NCBI GenBank assembly: GCA_012523605.1
Contig: JAAYTY010000129.1
Location: 1 to 16,216, forward strand
Reading direction: 5' to 3'
Length of the DNA stretch: 16,216 bases
From: Candidatus Fermentibacterota bacterium
GTDB taxonomy: Bacteria > Fermentibacterota > Fermentibacteria > Fermentibacterales > Fermentibacteraceae
Shown: piece after piece, positions 7,382 through 14,462 of the stretch
Position numbering within the stretch: position 1 is the stretch's first letter
Layout: each line of letters opens with the position of its first letter
Translations under genes and position numbers: made by a program
The notes under the pieces: model-generated
Database searches by the model: none
Seen by the model: the letters and a program-made list of their open reading frames with translations, nothing else
What the model was told of the DNA's origin: nothing

Positions 7382-8661
7382 CAGCGGCCCTGCAGAGAGT
7401 TTTCAGCGTCCGCTCTGGGGGTGCCGCGGAACGCAAAGAACTCCCCTGCTGCGGTGCCGAGGTAGAGCGTCCCGTTCACCAGCAGGGGCGCGGATCCGGC
7501 GTAGCCGCCGAGTTCGAGGGAATCCAGCGCCGAACCGTCCTCGAGGCTCAGGACATGGAGCCTCTTGTCGTCGCAGGCCGCATAGACGGTCGAATCGCCG
7601 ACAGCCGGGGGAACCTGCACCCAGTTTTCGAGGACAGCCTGCCAGAGTTCCGATCCGTCCCCGGCGGAAAGGCAGACAACCCGGCTGTCGCAGGTGCCTA
7701 GAACCACCCTGTCTCCGGAGACGACCGGCCTGGACATCGCGCACCTGGACTGCCCCGGTACGAGATCGACCTCCCACTGAGACTCTCCGTCGCGAATGTC
7801 GAGCCTCCTGACGGATCCGTCGGAAAACGCGACGAACACCGAGCCGCAGGCCGCAGATGGGGGCGATGCCAGCCCCGGAAAGTCCCTGAGCCAGAGTCTC
7901 CTTCCAGAGACTCCGTATGCGCAGACCGTTCCGTCCTCGGAAGTGAAGACGGCCACTGTGTCGGTTATCGCAGGGCCCAGGATCAGGCCGCCAGGCCGGT
8001 CGTGCCATACCACGGTCCCGTCCTGTCTCGAAAGGGCGGCGACGGATCCGTCGGAGTTGCCGGCGATCACCAGCGAATCGCCGAGAAGCCCGGCCCCCGA
8101 GAAGAGATGGAATCCCAGCCCGGCTGACCAGAGCCTGCTCCCGTCGTCCGAGTCGAGGGCGTAGAAGTATCCGTCCTGACCTCCGAAATAGACCGCTCCG
8201 GGCTCGGCTGCCGCCTCTCCCGAAAGGCCGCATGCCGTCGCGTGAGACCACAGCTCCGTACCCGACTCGGCATCCACGGCCCTGAAGACGCCGTCGTTCC
8301 CCCCGAAGTAGAGCCTGCCTCCGAGCAGCGCCGGCGCGGCGAAGAACTCCATCGAGGTGGATATGCGCCACAGCGTGTCGAACGGCTCCGCCACGTCCGG
8401 ACCCCAGACACCCTCCGCGGACGGGCGGGCTCTCGGCTGTTCCCACGACGGCGGGAGCTCGTCCGTCATCTCGTCAGGCACCGGCGGCACCGTGACGGCG
8501 CCCATGGCGCTCGGTGCGCTCTCGTCAGGAGGAGCTGGCTCTCCGCGTGTGAGCGCCAGCACGAGCACGAGCGCCGCCGAAGCCGCTAGGACGGCCAGGG
8601 CCAGGGCGGGTCCGCGCGCAGCCCTCTCTCCGGTCCCCGCTTCCGAATGTGCCGAGGTCAA
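7381..8661 (-). CDS. Membrane-anchored PQQ-like beta-propeller repeat protein
   Basis: The 426-residue protein begins with a short charged segment and one strong transmembrane helix (about 18-38), with no lipobox cysteine, so it is probably anchored in the inner membrane and faces the periplasm. After a Pro/Glu-rich linker come eight repeats of the PQQ-like type, each of the form DG.v.ALD..DG..LW, for example YFGGNDGVFRAVDAESGTEL and YFGGQDGYFYALDSDDGSRL. Eight repeats suggest an eight-bladed propeller such as BamB, the outer-membrane assembly lipoprotein. True PQQ-binding or dehydrogenase residues are not apparent, so a scaffold role is more likely than an enzyme. The TTG start at 8661 has GGGAGG six bases upstream and lies 11 bases after ldt. 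The stop overlaps era. Confidence 0.85.
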   Translation of the reverse strand: MTSAHSEAGTGERAARGPALALAVLAASAALVLVLALTRGEPAPPDESAPSAMGAVTVPPVPDEMTDELPPSWEQPRARPSAEGVWGPDVAEPFDTLWRISTSMEFFAAPALLGGRLYFGGNDGVFRAVDAESGTELWSHATACGLSGEAAAEPGAVYFGGQDGYFYALDSDDGSRLWSAGLGFHLFSGAGLLGDSLVIAGNSDGSVAALSRQDGTVVWHDRPGGLILGPAITDTVAVFTSEDGTVCAYGVSGRRLWLRDFPGLASPPSAACGSVFVAFSDGSVRRLDIRDGESQWEVDLVPGQSRCAMSRPVVSGDRVVLGTCDSRVVCLSAGDGSELWQAVLENWVQVPPAVGDSTVYAACDDKRLHVLSLEDGSALDSLELGGYAGSAPLLVNGTLYLGTAAGEFFAFRGTPRADAENSLQGR

Positions 8662-8672
8662 TCAGGGCCTCC

Positions 8673-9461
8673 CTAGTAGATCAGGACCGGCGCTCCGACC
8701 GGGAGGGTCCTGTAGATGGCCTCGAGATCCGCCGAGCCCAGCCTGATGCATCCATGACTCACGTTGCTGCCCCGGCCTGTTCCGTAGTGCAGGAGAACGC
8801 CGCCCCCGAGGTCGAGCACATAGCGCCCCAGGGTTCCCGGGACCCTGCGGACATATACCCTCTCTGACGGAGTCAGCGAGTCGTTGTAGTAAGCGATCTG
8901 CTCGTCGTAGCTGAGCGATTCCGGGATCACCACGATCTGGTCGGGCGTCGGCGGCCTCATGTTCTGTTCGAGCCAGTACCAGTCGGGCCTGTACCAGTAG
9001 GGATTGGTGCCTGTCTCCAGGACGTACCTGAGCCCCCTGGGGGTGGCGAAGTCCCAGGTCTGTCCCATGTCGTTCGACGTCCAACCCTTTCCCGTTCCGC
9101 AGTATCCGGACCTGACCAGAAGGTCGCCGTAGCGGAGCTGGAACCTGTTCTGCCCCGTGTCTATCACCAGGTAGTAGCCGTCGAAGCTCCGGGCGACGCT
9201 GTCAGCGGCAAGCCGAGCCTCCAGCTCTTCGACGGCCGCTCTGTACCGCGCCAGCGAATCCATCCCGGCCGTGAGCAGCAGGCCCGCCGCACGCAGGGTA
9301 TCCACGGACGCCAGGGCGCGCTCGGCCTCTGCCTTGATCGCCGAGCACCCGCTGCGCTCACTGGACAGCCTGAGCGACAGGCAGGCCACGGCGGCCAGGC
9401 TCAGGAAGAGGGCCCCGAGCAGTATCGCCCTCTCCAGCTTCTGTCTTTCCAGGTCTCTCAC
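8673..9461 (-). CDS. L,D-transpeptidase (YkuD domain), membrane-anchored
   Basis: The 262-residue protein has an N-terminal transmembrane helix (about 11-30), an Ala/Glu/Arg-rich probable coiled coil (about 42-90) and a C-terminal YkuD domain (about 96-262). The catalytic motif is complete: H225 (LLHYGTG) and SHGCIRL with the nucleophile C238 and R240. Such enzymes form 3-3 cross-links in peptidoglycan or attach lipoproteins to it, and are insensitive to most beta-lactams. The region 150-205 between core strands is longer than in minimal YkuD domains and may be a substrate-capping insert. The GTG at 9461 directly abuts AGGAGG with no spacing; CTG at 9452 would have nine bases. The gene lies 4 bases after the M15 peptidase gene. 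Confidence 0.92.
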   Translation of the reverse strand: MRDLERQKLERAILLGALFLSLAAVACLSLRLSSERSGCSAIKAEAERALASVDTLRAAGLLLTAGMDSLARYRAAVEELEARLAADSVARSFDGYYLVIDTGQNRFQLRYGDLLVRSGYCGTGKGWTSNDMGQTWDFATPRGLRYVLETGTNPYWYRPDWYWLEQNMRPPTPDQIVVIPESLSYDEQIAYYNDSLTPSERVYVRRVPGTLGRYVLDLGGGVLLHYGTGRGSNVSHGCIRLGSADLEAIYRTLPVGAPVLIY

Positions 9462-9465
9462 CCTC

Positions 9466-10395
9466 CTAGATGACGGGATCGGGCACCAGGTTGCGCTGGG
9501 TCTGCCAGCTTGCCGGCCTTCCCCTGACGTCGATGTGCACGAACGGGCCGTGCTGCGGTGTCCATCTGTAGGCGGAAGCTCCTCCCACCGCGATGCCTCC
9601 GGCGGCCTCCAGCCGCCTCACAACGTCCACGAGGTATTCGCCGTCCCATACATCGACGCGCTTGTTGCGGTCTATGTCGTCCATGAGATTGTTGGGCGGC
9701 CAGCCCTCGATCCAGACGTCTGCCGCCTTTCCGTAGAGGTGGAGGCTGTATTCAGTGTCGTTGCCTATGGCCGCGTTGTACCGGGGCGTACGGAATCCGC
9801 TCATGACGTTGATGTCAACCGGCTCGAGATACGATGCCCCTACCGCCCCAATGACGGCCTCGAGCTTGTCCACCAAGGCGAGGTCGAGGGCCATGTACTG
9901 AGGAAAGGCCCCCTCGACGTGCCCGAGGAACTCGCCCAGCGTGAAGTGCGTGGAGATACGTAGTCCCATGGAGGCCTGAGTGAGCTCGATGAAGCAGTCG
10001 GGGTTGCTCGAGCGGTCGTTCCCGTCGCCATAGAGGCCTATGGGAAACGAGTTGAGAGTCTCGGTGCGCCATCTGGAGCTCTCTACGGGGATAATCGCCG
10101 AGAATGCCTGCTGTTCCTCGCCGCAGCGGACGAGGATGGTCGCGAAACCGTGGCTCCTCGGAGCGGTCCAGGTCACCGAGGAGCCCGAAGCCTCCCGGGG
10201 GGATCCGCAGGAGAACTCCCATGAAGCCGAATCCGACGGGCAGCCCAGCGGAACGGCCTCGCCCGGCATCACGAGGAAGCAGAGCCTGTCGGGCGGAAGG
10301 CGCTCCCCGCCGACCGTGAGCGGCACCGACGGGGCCGCCGGGCACGGATCGCCGGAGGTCGAGAACACCATCAGCCACAGCATCAGTTGATGCAT
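9466..10395 (-). CDS. Exported M15-family peptidoglycan peptidase (DUF882/MepK-like)
   Basis: The 309-residue protein has a short signal peptide (about 1-20) and a beta-rich N-terminal region (about 25-105). The peptidase domain includes SGFRTPRYNAAIG (199-211), zinc-ligand candidates H219 and D226 in SLHLYGKAAD, and a final FVHIDVRG (H287, D289). This order matches M15 zinc peptidases, which include D,D-carboxypeptidases and the L,D-endopeptidase MepK (YcbK). Between the ligands lies an EF-hand-like loop, D240-x-D242-x-N244-xxx-D248-xx-D251, which may bind calcium. The ATG at 10395 follows GGGAG by eight bases. It is the first gene after the 97-base gap and sits 4 bases ahead of an L,D-transpeptidase gene, so both probably act on the same cross-links in the periplasm. 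Confidence 0.85.
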   Translation of the reverse strand: MHQLMLWLMVFSTSGDPCPAAPSVPLTVGGERLPPDRLCFLVMPGEAVPLGCPSDSASWEFSCGSPREASGSSVTWTAPRSHGFATILVRCGEEQQAFSAIIPVESSRWRTETLNSFPIGLYGDGNDRSSNPDCFIELTQASMGLRISTHFTLGEFLGHVEGAFPQYMALDLALVDKLEAVIGAVGASYLEPVDINVMSGFRTPRYNAAIGNDTEYSLHLYGKAADVWIEGWPPNNLMDDIDRNKRVDVWDGEYLVDVVRRLEAAGGIAVGGASAYRWTPQHGPFVHIDVRGRPASWQTQRNLVPDPVI

Positions 10396-10438
10396 CAGGA
10401 ACTCTCCCGTCTGGACATGCGCCGCCAGGCGTCGGACA

Positions 10439-10475
10439 GGTTCGAAGCGCGCCTCGAAGGGAATATAATCGAACC
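10439..10475 (-). repeat. Competing inverted repeats in the purN to M15-peptidase gap
   Basis: Three copies of a TTCGA core occur in the 97-base gap. The plus-strand arm GGTTCGA (10439-10445) can pair with TCGAACC (10469-10475), or its TTCGA part can pair with TCGAA (10454-10458) inside a near-perfect 18-base palindrome (10441-10458, 16 of 18 positions symmetric). The two pairings share an arm, so they exclude each other in RNA. A weak minus-strand -10-like TATATT (10467-10462) lies between the outer arms, with no matching -35. It could be an operator or an attenuator. The rest of the gap shows only the ribosome binding site of the peptidase gene. Confidence 0.45.
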
Positions 10476-10492
10476 CGGGGCCGGATACCGGG

Positions 10493-11116
10493 TCAGGGCT
10501 CTCTTATGGACACCCTGCGCCCGGCCACCGCGAGCCTTCCCTCGCAGTGAAGCCGCACTGCGAGGGGGAAGATTTCGTGCTCCCTGGAGAGGATCCTCCC
10601 CGCGAGATCCTCGGGACCGTCCCCTTCTCGCACTTCGACCGCGGCCTGGGCGATTATCGGCCCCGTGTCCATCCCCTCGTCCACGTAGTGAACGGTGCAG
10701 CCCGCTATCTTGACCCCGTATTCAAGGGCCCTCCTCTGGGAGTCCAGCCCGGGGAATGCGGGCAGGAGCGACGGATGGACGTTCATGATCCTGCCCCTGA
10801 AGGCGGACAGCATGGGCCCCTTGAGCATCCTCATGAACCCCGCAAGGCAGACCAGGTCCGTGCCTCTTCGCACGAGCTCGTCGGCGAGCCGCGTTTCGCA
10901 TTCTACGGACAGAACGGTTCGCTTCGGACCCGGATCGAGACCGAGGATCTCCACGCCCAGCCGTCTCGCAAGACCGGCAACGGGCGCATCCGGTCGGTCG
11001 CATACGAGGAGCTCGACACGGCCCGGCCCCAGATCTGCTTTGCAGAGCGCTTCGAAATTGCTGCCGCGCCCCGAGGCGAGAACTGCGATTTTCACCGCAT
11101 CAGCCGCCTTCCCCAC
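10493..11116 (-). CDS. purN: Phosphoribosylglycinamide formyltransferase 1 (GAR transformylase)
   Basis: The 207-residue protein catalyses the third step of de novo purine synthesis, transferring a formyl group from 10-formyltetrahydrofolate to GAR. The phosphate-binding ASGRGSNF is at 14-21. LAGFMRML is at 91-98, and the catalytic set N112, H114 (MNVHPSLLPAFPG) and D150 (HYVDEGMDTGPIIAQ) corresponds to E. coli N106, H108 and D144. Length is normal. GTG at 11116 is taken because GGGAGG lies six bases upstream, giving a 17-base overlap with the upstream gene. GTG at 11095 would begin (M)KIAVLASGRGSN, closer to the usual family start. No other purine genes lie nearby. Confidence 0.95.
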   Translation of the reverse strand: MGKAADAVKIAVLASGRGSNFEALCKADLGPGRVELLVCDRPDAPVAGLARRLGVEILGLDPGPKRTVLSVECETRLADELVRRGTDLVCLAGFMRMLKGPMLSAFRGRIMNVHPSLLPAFPGLDSQRRALEYGVKIAGCTVHYVDEGMDTGPIIAQAAVEVREGDGPEDLAGRILSREHEIFPLAVRLHCEGRLAVAGRRVSIREP

Positions 11117-12344
11117 CCCTGCCCTCCCTTTCCGCGGAGCGGGGCCCGTCGCTGAAGGCCCAAATCATGCCGTAGCTGTATCTTCTCGTCTGGTCATCGG
11201 TCACATCCTCGGCGGCTCCTACAAGCGAGAACCTCCCGATGCTGAACGACGAGATCAGATCCAGCGCTTCGGACCATCCGCCGTCCCCGTCGTGCACGGC
11301 TGACATCCTTCCCCCGAACTTCAGTATGCCCGAGGCTCCCCAGCGCAGGCCGGGCATGGCCGTCAGGCCGATGCGCGTGCTGTCGGCCGAATAGAGCAGG
11401 GATGCCGCAGTGGCGAGAGGGCCCGTCAAATGGGCGCCTGCGGCTGCGCCGCCGCCGTCGAGAACGACCTCCGCGCCTGCGAAACCCCTTTCGGCCGTCA
11501 GGATGCCCTCGATGCCGTCGGAGCCCTGAGGATCCCTGGCGCAGACCGAGACCGAAAAACCCGCAATCCCCGCGGAGGGTCCGGCGACCCAGCCCGTGGC
11601 AAGCGAGTCGGACGTCCAGGAGCCGTCGATCCTGGCCACCAGGTCCAGAGCGCCCGCATCGACTGATATCCTGAAGTGGGCGCCCGCCGAAGTCACGGTG
11701 TCCGCACCGGTCAGGGATGCCGCGAGCTGGCCCGACAGGATTCCCGAAGAGGCTTCCTGCGCGGCTCTTGCCTCCCACATGTGGACGCCTGTCCTTCTCA
11801 TCGCGAGACCGGCCCTTCCCCTGAAGCCGCCCGTCCCGGCCGCCAGCCATGCGGCACCGCCGTCGGTGGATCTCTGCCAGAACCATCCGCCGGCCTCCAG
11901 TGGTCCCGCATCCAGGAGCACCATCTGCGAGGAGATCGTATCCTCCCTCGCAAGGATGCCCGAAAAGCCCAGCCCTCCCGGGAGGGGCCGTCTCAGCGAG
12001 CCGGAGTACCGGTTCCTGTCCCGGGTGTTCTCGAGAAGACCGGCAGTGCTGTCGAAACTGCTGTCGGGAACCTGTTCGGTGCTGAACTCCAGAGACCAGC
12101 GCCCGCCCGCCCAGATGCCCGCTTCGAGAGGGCCGGCAACCCTCGCGGACGAGAAGGAGCCCCAGGGCGGGAGTGGACAGTCTCCGAAGAGGAGCCCCGG
12201 CTCGCCGTCCACCAGCACGGCTGCAGAACCCATGAGCGGCAGCTCGGACCACTCGAAACAGAGCCCGGTCTCGAGGAGATCCTGCGGGGAGGGCTCGAAC
12301 GCCCCGGCCAATGACGCCAGAACGGCGAAATGGAGAGCGGTCAC
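11100..12344 (-). CDS. Exported protein of unknown function, possible outer-membrane beta-barrel
   Basis: I do not recognise this 414-residue protein. It begins with a short hydrophobic segment ending LAGAFEPSP, consistent with a signal peptide of about 16 residues lacking a strongly positive N-region. The rest is Gly/Ala-rich with many short segments of alternating polar and hydrophobic residues and turns (GPLEAGGWFWQRSTDGG, LDLVARIDGSWTSDS, ASLLYSADSTRIGLTAMPG), the pattern of a transmembrane beta-barrel. A last strand-like segment, RRYSYGMIWAF, is followed by about 15 charged residues encoded partly over purN. True barrels usually end at the aromatic residue, so the tail is unusual. GTG at 12344 overlaps the pgi stop in GTGA. 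The frame is open upstream through pgi, but that part is antiparallel-free shadow with no signal peptide. Confidence 0.7.
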   Translation of the reverse strand: MTALHFAVLASLAGAFEPSPQDLLETGLCFEWSELPLMGSAAVLVDGEPGLLFGDCPLPPWGSFSSARVAGPLEAGIWAGGRWSLEFSTEQVPDSSFDSTAGLLENTRDRNRYSGSLRRPLPGGLGFSGILAREDTISSQMVLLDAGPLEAGGWFWQRSTDGGAAWLAAGTGGFRGRAGLAMRRTGVHMWEARAAQEASSGILSGQLAASLTGADTVTSAGAHFRISVDAGALDLVARIDGSWTSDSLATGWVAGPSAGIAGFSVSVCARDPQGSDGIEGILTAERGFAGAEVVLDGGGAAAGAHLTGPLATAASLLYSADSTRIGLTAMPGLRWGASGILKFGGRMSAVHDGDGGWSEALDLISSFSIGRFSLVGAAEDVTDDQTRRYSYGMIWAFSDGPRSAEREGRGGEGG

Positions 12345-13591
12345 CTGTATCCCGGTCTCCCCATTTCCTTGAAAGTCAGAATCTTGCCTCTCTCCACCCC
12401 GGGCTGGTCGAGCGGGTTCACCCCCAGTGCCAGTCCGCAGAGAACGGTGGCTATCTCCAGGGCCATGAAAACCTCTCCGCAGAACGCCTCGCAGGGAGTT
12501 CCCTCTCGGGACAGTACGGCGACAGGCAGCCCCCTCTCTGACAGCGCGGCGGCGGTCGCCCCGGCCTCGGCGCCTCGAAGCTCCTCCAGACTCCTCCCCT
12601 GGAGCCATTCGATGGAGGAATAGCCGTCGAAGCCGCCGGGCAGGGCTGACGAGCGGGCGTTGCAGCGGAGGAATGTGACGAACTTGTCGGGTGGTCCTTC
12701 CATGAGGAGCTGAACGAGCGAGTGCTGGTCGGCCGGTCCTCTGGAGGCGAGCGGAGTCTGTCCGGTCCAGACTTCGCGGCCCGACAGGTCGAGGCGCTTT
12801 CCGAGGCTCTCGGCCCAGAGCTGGGCGAACCACAGGGCCGTGTCGTACAGGCAGTCGGCATAGGCGAAGAAGACGTGAACCGGGTGGGAGCGGAAGAACT
12901 CCAGATAGCAGGCGGCGATCCTCGCGGCAAGGCTGGAGGGTCCGTTCGCCTGGAAATCCTCAGAAACTGAGGCCGCTCCCCTGAGGAGTTCTCGGCAGTC
13001 GAGGCCGGCGAGAGCGGCGGGGAAGATCCCGACAGGGCTGAGGACGCTGTACCTCCCCCCCACCGAGGGGGGTATCGGCAGGGTGCGCCAGCCCCTGTCC
13101 GAAGCCGCCTTCCTGAGGTCGCCCTTTTCCGGATCGGTGACGGCGACCGTTCGCGAGTCGCGGATGTCGGAGGGCAGCCATTCGTAGAGATCGAGGAGCA
13201 CCGCCATGGTTTCCGCGGTCGTACCCGACTTCGTCACCACCGTGAGAAGCGTTCTCCGGGGGTCGCACCCGCGCTTGACCGCCTCGATGGTCCGGGGATC
13301 GGGAGAGTCCGTGATGAGAACCCTCCTGCTCCTCGTTCCGCATGCCGACAGCAGTGCTCTCGGCCCGAGCGCAGAGCCTCCTATGCCGTCGAGGACGACC
13401 GTGTCTATCTGCGGACCGAGTAGTCCGGCCAGATCGAGGCTCGCGGAGAGGAGGTCTTCGTCGCCCGGGAGGCTCATGAAGCCGAGCCTGCCGGCCTCCC
13501 TCCAGCGCTCGAACTCCCTCAGGACCTCGTCCGGCAGGGGACGGAAGGACAGGCCTGTTTCGAAACCGAGCGCGGGTTTCTTCTCACTCAT
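12341..13591 (-). CDS. pgi: Glucose-6-phosphate isomerase, short form
   Basis: The 416-residue enzyme interconverts glucose 6-phosphate and fructose 6-phosphate. Family signatures are in order: DGIGGSALGP (68-77), VVTKSGTTAET (118-128), VGGRYSVLSPVG (177-188), WAESLGK (259-265), PADQHSLVQLLMEGP (286-300, with H290) and NPLDQPGVERGK (392-403). It is shorter than the roughly 450-residue Bacillus and 550-residue E. coli enzymes, like PGIs of some deep-branching bacteria. Apart from that the active-site blocks are intact. The ATG at 13591 has GGAGGAG four bases upstream and overlaps the preceding gene by 8 bases. Its neighbours are envelope genes rather than glycolytic ones. Confidence 0.95.
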   Translation of the reverse strand: MSEKKPALGFETGLSFRPLPDEVLREFERWREAGRLGFMSLPGDEDLLSASLDLAGLLGPQIDTVVLDGIGGSALGPRALLSACGTRSRRVLITDSPDPRTIEAVKRGCDPRRTLLTVVTKSGTTAETMAVLLDLYEWLPSDIRDSRTVAVTDPEKGDLRKAASDRGWRTLPIPPSVGGRYSVLSPVGIFPAALAGLDCRELLRGAASVSEDFQANGPSSLAARIAACYLEFFRSHPVHVFFAYADCLYDTALWFAQLWAESLGKRLDLSGREVWTGQTPLASRGPADQHSLVQLLMEGPPDKFVTFLRCNARSSALPGGFDGYSSIEWLQGRSLEELRGAEAGATAAALSERGLPVAVLSREGTPCEAFCGEVFMALEIATVLCGLALGVNPLDQPGVERGKILTFKEMGRPGYR

Positions 13592-14462
13592 TCCACTCCT
13601 CCATGGCTCCCGACCAGACCAGCACCCCCTCTTCGGGGGGATCGCCGGCGATTACGGTGACCGTTCCACCTGCGGTGCAGAGCCGCTCGACCCGGATGGT
13701 GTCCCCCCCGGCGGATATCACGAAGGATGCCAGCCCGGAGTCCAGAACCGCCCCCCTCGGGAGCCCCAGCGATCCGTCGAAGACGAATTCGCCCCGCCCC
13801 GCAGAACCGGAATATACGGCGCTGTCGCCCGCGGCATGAACCAGCGCTGCTCCGTTGCCCGATTCGGGCCATTTCTGCACGACGGCGCCCTCCGGAGCCC
13901 GAAGGACGAAAGTGCTGTCCGGCAGCGCGGCGATTCCCGCGCAAGGCCTTCCCGGAGTGCACGGAATCCCCGGAGCAGCCGAGATCCAGGCCAGGATGCC
14001 CTGCACGGGAGCGGTCAGCGCCCTGCGTGATCCGGCTTCGAGTTCCGCCAGACTCCCCTCGAGTCGGGAGATCTCCGGCTCCGGTGCGCCGCGGGCACGG
14101 GCGAGCGACAGCTGGAGGCCGACCATCTCGATCTGGAGGCTGACGAGCGAGTCACGCCCGAGGGCAATGGTGTCGCCGGGCAGGACCTCCCGGCCGGGCT
14201 GGATCAGCACCGACTCGACCAGGACCGGTCCCTCCGACCGCCACGAGATTTCGACCGTATCCGGCCCTGAAGGCTCGGCCAGGAACACGGCGGGAGGCTC
14301 CGGGTATGCGACGACGGGCCCGGTTCGAGGGGGATCGGGCGGTGTGGAAGGCCTGCCGCCGCAGGCCGCGGCGAACAGGAAGGCCCAGACTGGACGTGGA
14401 AGCCCCGCGCGCGTAGCATCGGCGGTCGGACTGCTCGAAGACCTCGTACGAAGGGTCCTCAT
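13584..14462 (-). CDS. Lipoprotein resembling a HlyD/RND periplasmic adaptor
   Basis: The 292-residue protein starts with an Arg/Ser-rich segment, then a hydrophobic stretch ending FLFAAAC, with C34 a plausible lipidation site. A lipoyl-like half-motif (VESVLIQPGREVLPGDTIAL, 82-101) is followed by a short helical hairpin (about 104-146, with the EPEISRLEGSLAELEAGSRR half), then a second half-motif (LTAPVQGILAWI, 149-160) and beta-rich sequence. This lipoyl-hairpin-lipoyl-barrel order is that of membrane fusion adaptors. The hairpin is very short and no pump gene is in the window, so the transport link is inference. The start ATG at 14462 directly abuts the divergent gene's ATG. No other ATG, GTG or TTG occurs before the hydrophobic segment. 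AAGG lies 10 bases upstream. Confidence 0.7.
   Translation of the reverse strand: MRTLRTRSSSSPTADATRAGLPRPVWAFLFAAACGGRPSTPPDPPRTGPVVAYPEPPAVFLAEPSGPDTVEISWRSEGPVLVESVLIQPGREVLPGDTIALGRDSLVSLQIEMVGLQLSLARARGAPEPEISRLEGSLAELEAGSRRALTAPVQGILAWISAAPGIPCTPGRPCAGIAALPDSTFVLRAPEGAVVQKWPESGNGAALVHAAGDSAVYSGSAGRGEFVFDGSLGLPRGAVLDSGLASFVISAGGDTIRVERLCTAGGTVTVIAGDPPEEGVLVWSGAMEEWNE
14391..14419 (+). promoter_or_regulatory. Weak candidate promoter for the lipoprotein-deacetylase pair
   Basis: TGGACG (14391-14396) and TAGCAT (14414-14419) are separated by 17 bases, each matching consensus at four of six positions. They lie inside the coding region of the divergent adaptor gene, which is the only place a promoter for the plus-strand pair can be. 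The match is weak and could be chance. Confidence 0.25.

Noticed and set aside
6404..7465. Plus-strand open frame of 353 codons
   Set aside because: It is antisense to era, whose motifs are clear on the other strand.
10464..10469. Perfect plus-strand TATAAT
   Set aside because: The 17-base-spaced -35 is only TTCGAA and no plus-strand gene follows, so it is probably incidental.
10455..10480. GGTTCGA on the minus strand suggesting a tRNA T-arm
   Set aside because: The flanking bases do not pair as a T stem, and no anticodon or acceptor arm can be built around it.
12345..12833. Upstream extension of the exported protein through pgi
   Set aside because: The extension is an Arg-rich shadow of pgi, and the signal-like segment begins only at GTG 12344.
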